A DNA stretch of 64,000 nucleotides. Source: Candidatus Avimuribaculum pullicola (GTDB lineage Bacteria > Bacteroidota > Bacteroidia > Bacteroidales > Muribaculaceae). The notes under the pieces are model-generated. The model did not search any database and was not told the origin of the DNA. It was given only the letters and a program-made list of their open reading frames with translations. Made by a program: the position numbers and the translations under genes. Shown here one piece after another: positions 62,498-64,000 of this stretch; the first letter of the stretch is position 1, and the number at the start of each line of letters is the position of its first letter. Location of the stretch: positions 1-64,000 of the forward strand of contig DVKC01000014.1 of assembly GCA_018716295.1 (NCBI GenBank), in the 5' to 3' direction.

Positions 62498-64000
62498 ATG
62501 GCAAAAAAAGCATTGTTGATGATTTTGGACGGTTGGGGAATAGGCAACCATACTAAGTCGGACGTAATCTATTCTACACCAACGCCATACTGGGATAGCC
62601 TGTTGGCATCATATCCGCATTCGCAACTTCAGGCAAGTGGTGAAAATGTGGGTCTGCCAGATGGACAGATGGGTAACTCGGAAGTTGGGCATTTGAACAT
62701 TGGTGCCGGGCGTGTGTTGTATCAAGATTTGGTAAAAATCAATAAGGCTATAAAAGACGGGTCGATACTTGAGAATCCCGAAATCAAGTCGGCTTTTTCG
62801 TATGCGCAAAAGACGGGCAAGGGAATGCACTTCATGGGATTGACATCAACTGGTGGAGTTCATAGCTCGTTTGACCATATACTTGCCCTGTGTGATATTG
62901 CCAAGGAATATGGTTTGGAACATGTATATCTGCACTGCTTCATGGATGGTCGTGATACCGACCCTAAAAGTGGTAAAGGATTCATTCATGACTTGCAAGA
63001 ACATTGCAGCAAAAGTGCTGGCGTAATAGCATCGATAATAGGTCGTTACTATGCGATGGATCGCGACAAACGCTGGGATCGCATCAAAGTAGCATACGAC
63101 CAACTGGTAAATGGTGTTGGCGAGAAAGCAACTGATATGGTGGCTGCTATGCAGGAATCATACGACAATGATGTGACTGACGAATTTATCAAGCCAATCG
63201 TAAATGCCAATGTAGATGGTCGCATCAAGGAAGGTGACGTGGTTATATTCTTCAACTACCGTAACGACCGAGCCAAGGAGATAACGACCGTGCTTACGCA
63301 GCAAGATATGCCTGAGCAAGGAATGGCAACAATCAAGGACTTGCAGTATTATTGCATGACTCCGTATGATGCTTCGTTCAAGGGTGTTCATATCCTTTTC
63401 GACAAAGAAAATGTAAACAACACACTGGGTGAATATTTGTCATCTCTTGGCAAGAAACAGTTGCATATTGCCGAAACTGAAAAGTATGCACATGTTACAT
63501 TCTTCTTCAATGGCGGTCGTGAAACTCCTTATGATGGCGAAGACCGAATACTTGTACCTTCTCCAAAGGTAGCTACGTATGACTTGAAGCCCGAAATGAG
63601 TGCCTATGAGGTTAAAGACAAGTTGGTTGAAGCCATTGGCACCGAAAAATATGATTTTATTGTAGTAAATTATGCCAATGGCGACATGGTAGGTCATACT
63701 GGTGTTTACGATGCAATTGAAAAAGCTGTGGTGGCTATTGATGCTTGTGTGAAAGATACTGTAGAGGCCGCCAAGGCTCATGGTTATGAGGTGATAATCA
63801 TCGCAGACCACGGCAACGCCGATCACGCCTTGAATGAAGATGGTACTCCTAACACGGCACATTCGCTAAACCCAGTGCCATGTGTATATGTGACAGAAAA
63901 TAAAGCAGCAAAAATCAGCAATGGCATACTTGCTGATGTTGCACCAACATTGTTGCACATAATGGGCCTGGCACAGCCAGCAGAAATGACAGGCAAACAA
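62498..64000 (+). CDS. gpmI: 2,3-bisphosphoglycerate-independent phosphoglycerate mutase (partial)
   Basis: 501 codons visible; the gene runs off the right edge and is probably a few residues short of complete (usual length about 505). The N-terminal [10 protein letters not shown] and the catalytic Ser in [18 protein letters not shown] bind manganese; [23 protein letters not shown] and [10 protein letters not shown] complete the metal site. It converts 3-phosphoglycerate to 2-phosphoglycerate in glycolysis. Single gene with its own promoter. Confidence 0.95.
   Translation, partial: MAKKALLMILDGWGIGNHTKSDVIYSTPTPYWDSLLASYPHSQLQASGENVGLPDGQMGNSEVGHLNIGAGRVLYQDLVKINKAIKDGSILENPEIKSAFSYAQKTGKGMHFMGLTSTGGVHSSFDHILALCDIAKEYGLEHVYLHCFMDGRDTDPKSGKGFIHDLQEHCSKSAGVIASIIGRYYAMDRDKRWDRIKVAYDQLVNGVGEKATDMVAAMQESYDNDVTDEFIKPIVNANVDGRIKEGDVVIFFNYRNDRAKEITTVLTQQDMPEQGMATIKDLQYYCMTPYDASFKGVHILFDKENVNNTLGEYLSSLGKKQLHIAETEKYAHVTFFFNGGRETPYDGEDRILVPSPKVATYDLKPEMSAYEVKDKLVEAIGTEKYDFIVVNYANGDMVGHTGVYDAIEKAVVAIDACVKDTVEAAKAHGYEVIIIADHGNADHALNEDGTPNTAHSLNPVPCVYVTENKAAKISNGILADVAPTLLHIMGLAQPAEMTGKQ

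Overview
The window looks like a chromosomal segment of a Bacteroidales bacterium. The evidence is type IX secretion genes (gldL-M-N, porW/sprE, porX), an outer-membrane beta-barrel receptor with a carboxypeptidase-like domain, BACON and BIG2 lipoproteins, a Porin_10 porin, a class II B12-dependent ribonucleotide reductase, and many copies of the Bacteroidota -7 promoter box (TAnnTTTG) just upstream of genes. I could not fix the genus; Muribaculaceae or a related T9SS-bearing family is a guess from gene content.

Layout. 1-3 kb: end of gldL, then gldM and gldN (T9SS motor and ring) closed by a terminator. 3-4.3 kb: hemerythrin-domain protein and a LuxR-type regulator with a degenerate receiver, overlapping by 4 nt. 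4.4-11 kb: mlaE-mlaF, then comEC and aroE on the opposite strand, then an amidase and an MCE/MlaD protein; the lipid-transport genes are split around comEC-aroE. 11.4-16.6 kb: dnaA, hemW-like, rlmH and an MFS sugar transporter, LysE exporter. 16.6-30.9 kb: CBM9-like protein, BIG2 lipoprotein, nrdJ, cardiolipin synthase, endonuclease-I-like protein, lipoprotein, solute-binding protein, porin, OmpA lipoprotein, a split lysO exporter whose first half is frameshifted, DUF4923, MBL hydrolase. 31-40 kb: cysteine-rich AraC regulator, rmuC, porW and porX, small membrane protein, NSS transporter, VanZ. 40.2-45.3 kb: a minus-strand run of five envelope genes (two LPP20-like proteins, a DUF5683/LPP20-like protein, a BACON/LamG lipoprotein, a transglutaminase-like protein), preceded by what looks like a roughly 320-nt structured RNA with its own promoter. 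46-51 kb: TonB-type receptor, a probable T9SS cargo protein, ftsE and hisIE. 51.1-57.5 kb: an integrated element. 57.6-64 kb: ygiQ, uvrB, a DUF3109 protein and gpmI, which runs off the window.

The element at 51.1-57.5 kb is the most unusual region. One end carries a tyrosine integrase, a small unknown protein and an SF3-type DUF5906 helicase with higher GC than the surroundings. The other end carries a low-GC operon of four tightly packed genes: a 67-residue HTH regulator, a 192-residue caspase-like (CHAT/DUF6642-like) protein with an intact His/Cys pair, a 212-residue unrecognised protein, and a peptidylarginine/agmatine-deiminase-family enzyme with an intact Cys/His/Asp set. A protease-fold protein coupled to a guanidino-modifying enzyme under an HTH repressor on a mobile element resembles an undescribed defence or stress module; that function is inference.

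I saw no tRNA or rRNA genes and no CRISPR array. Many start codons were moved downstream because a -7 box lies inside the longer reading frame.
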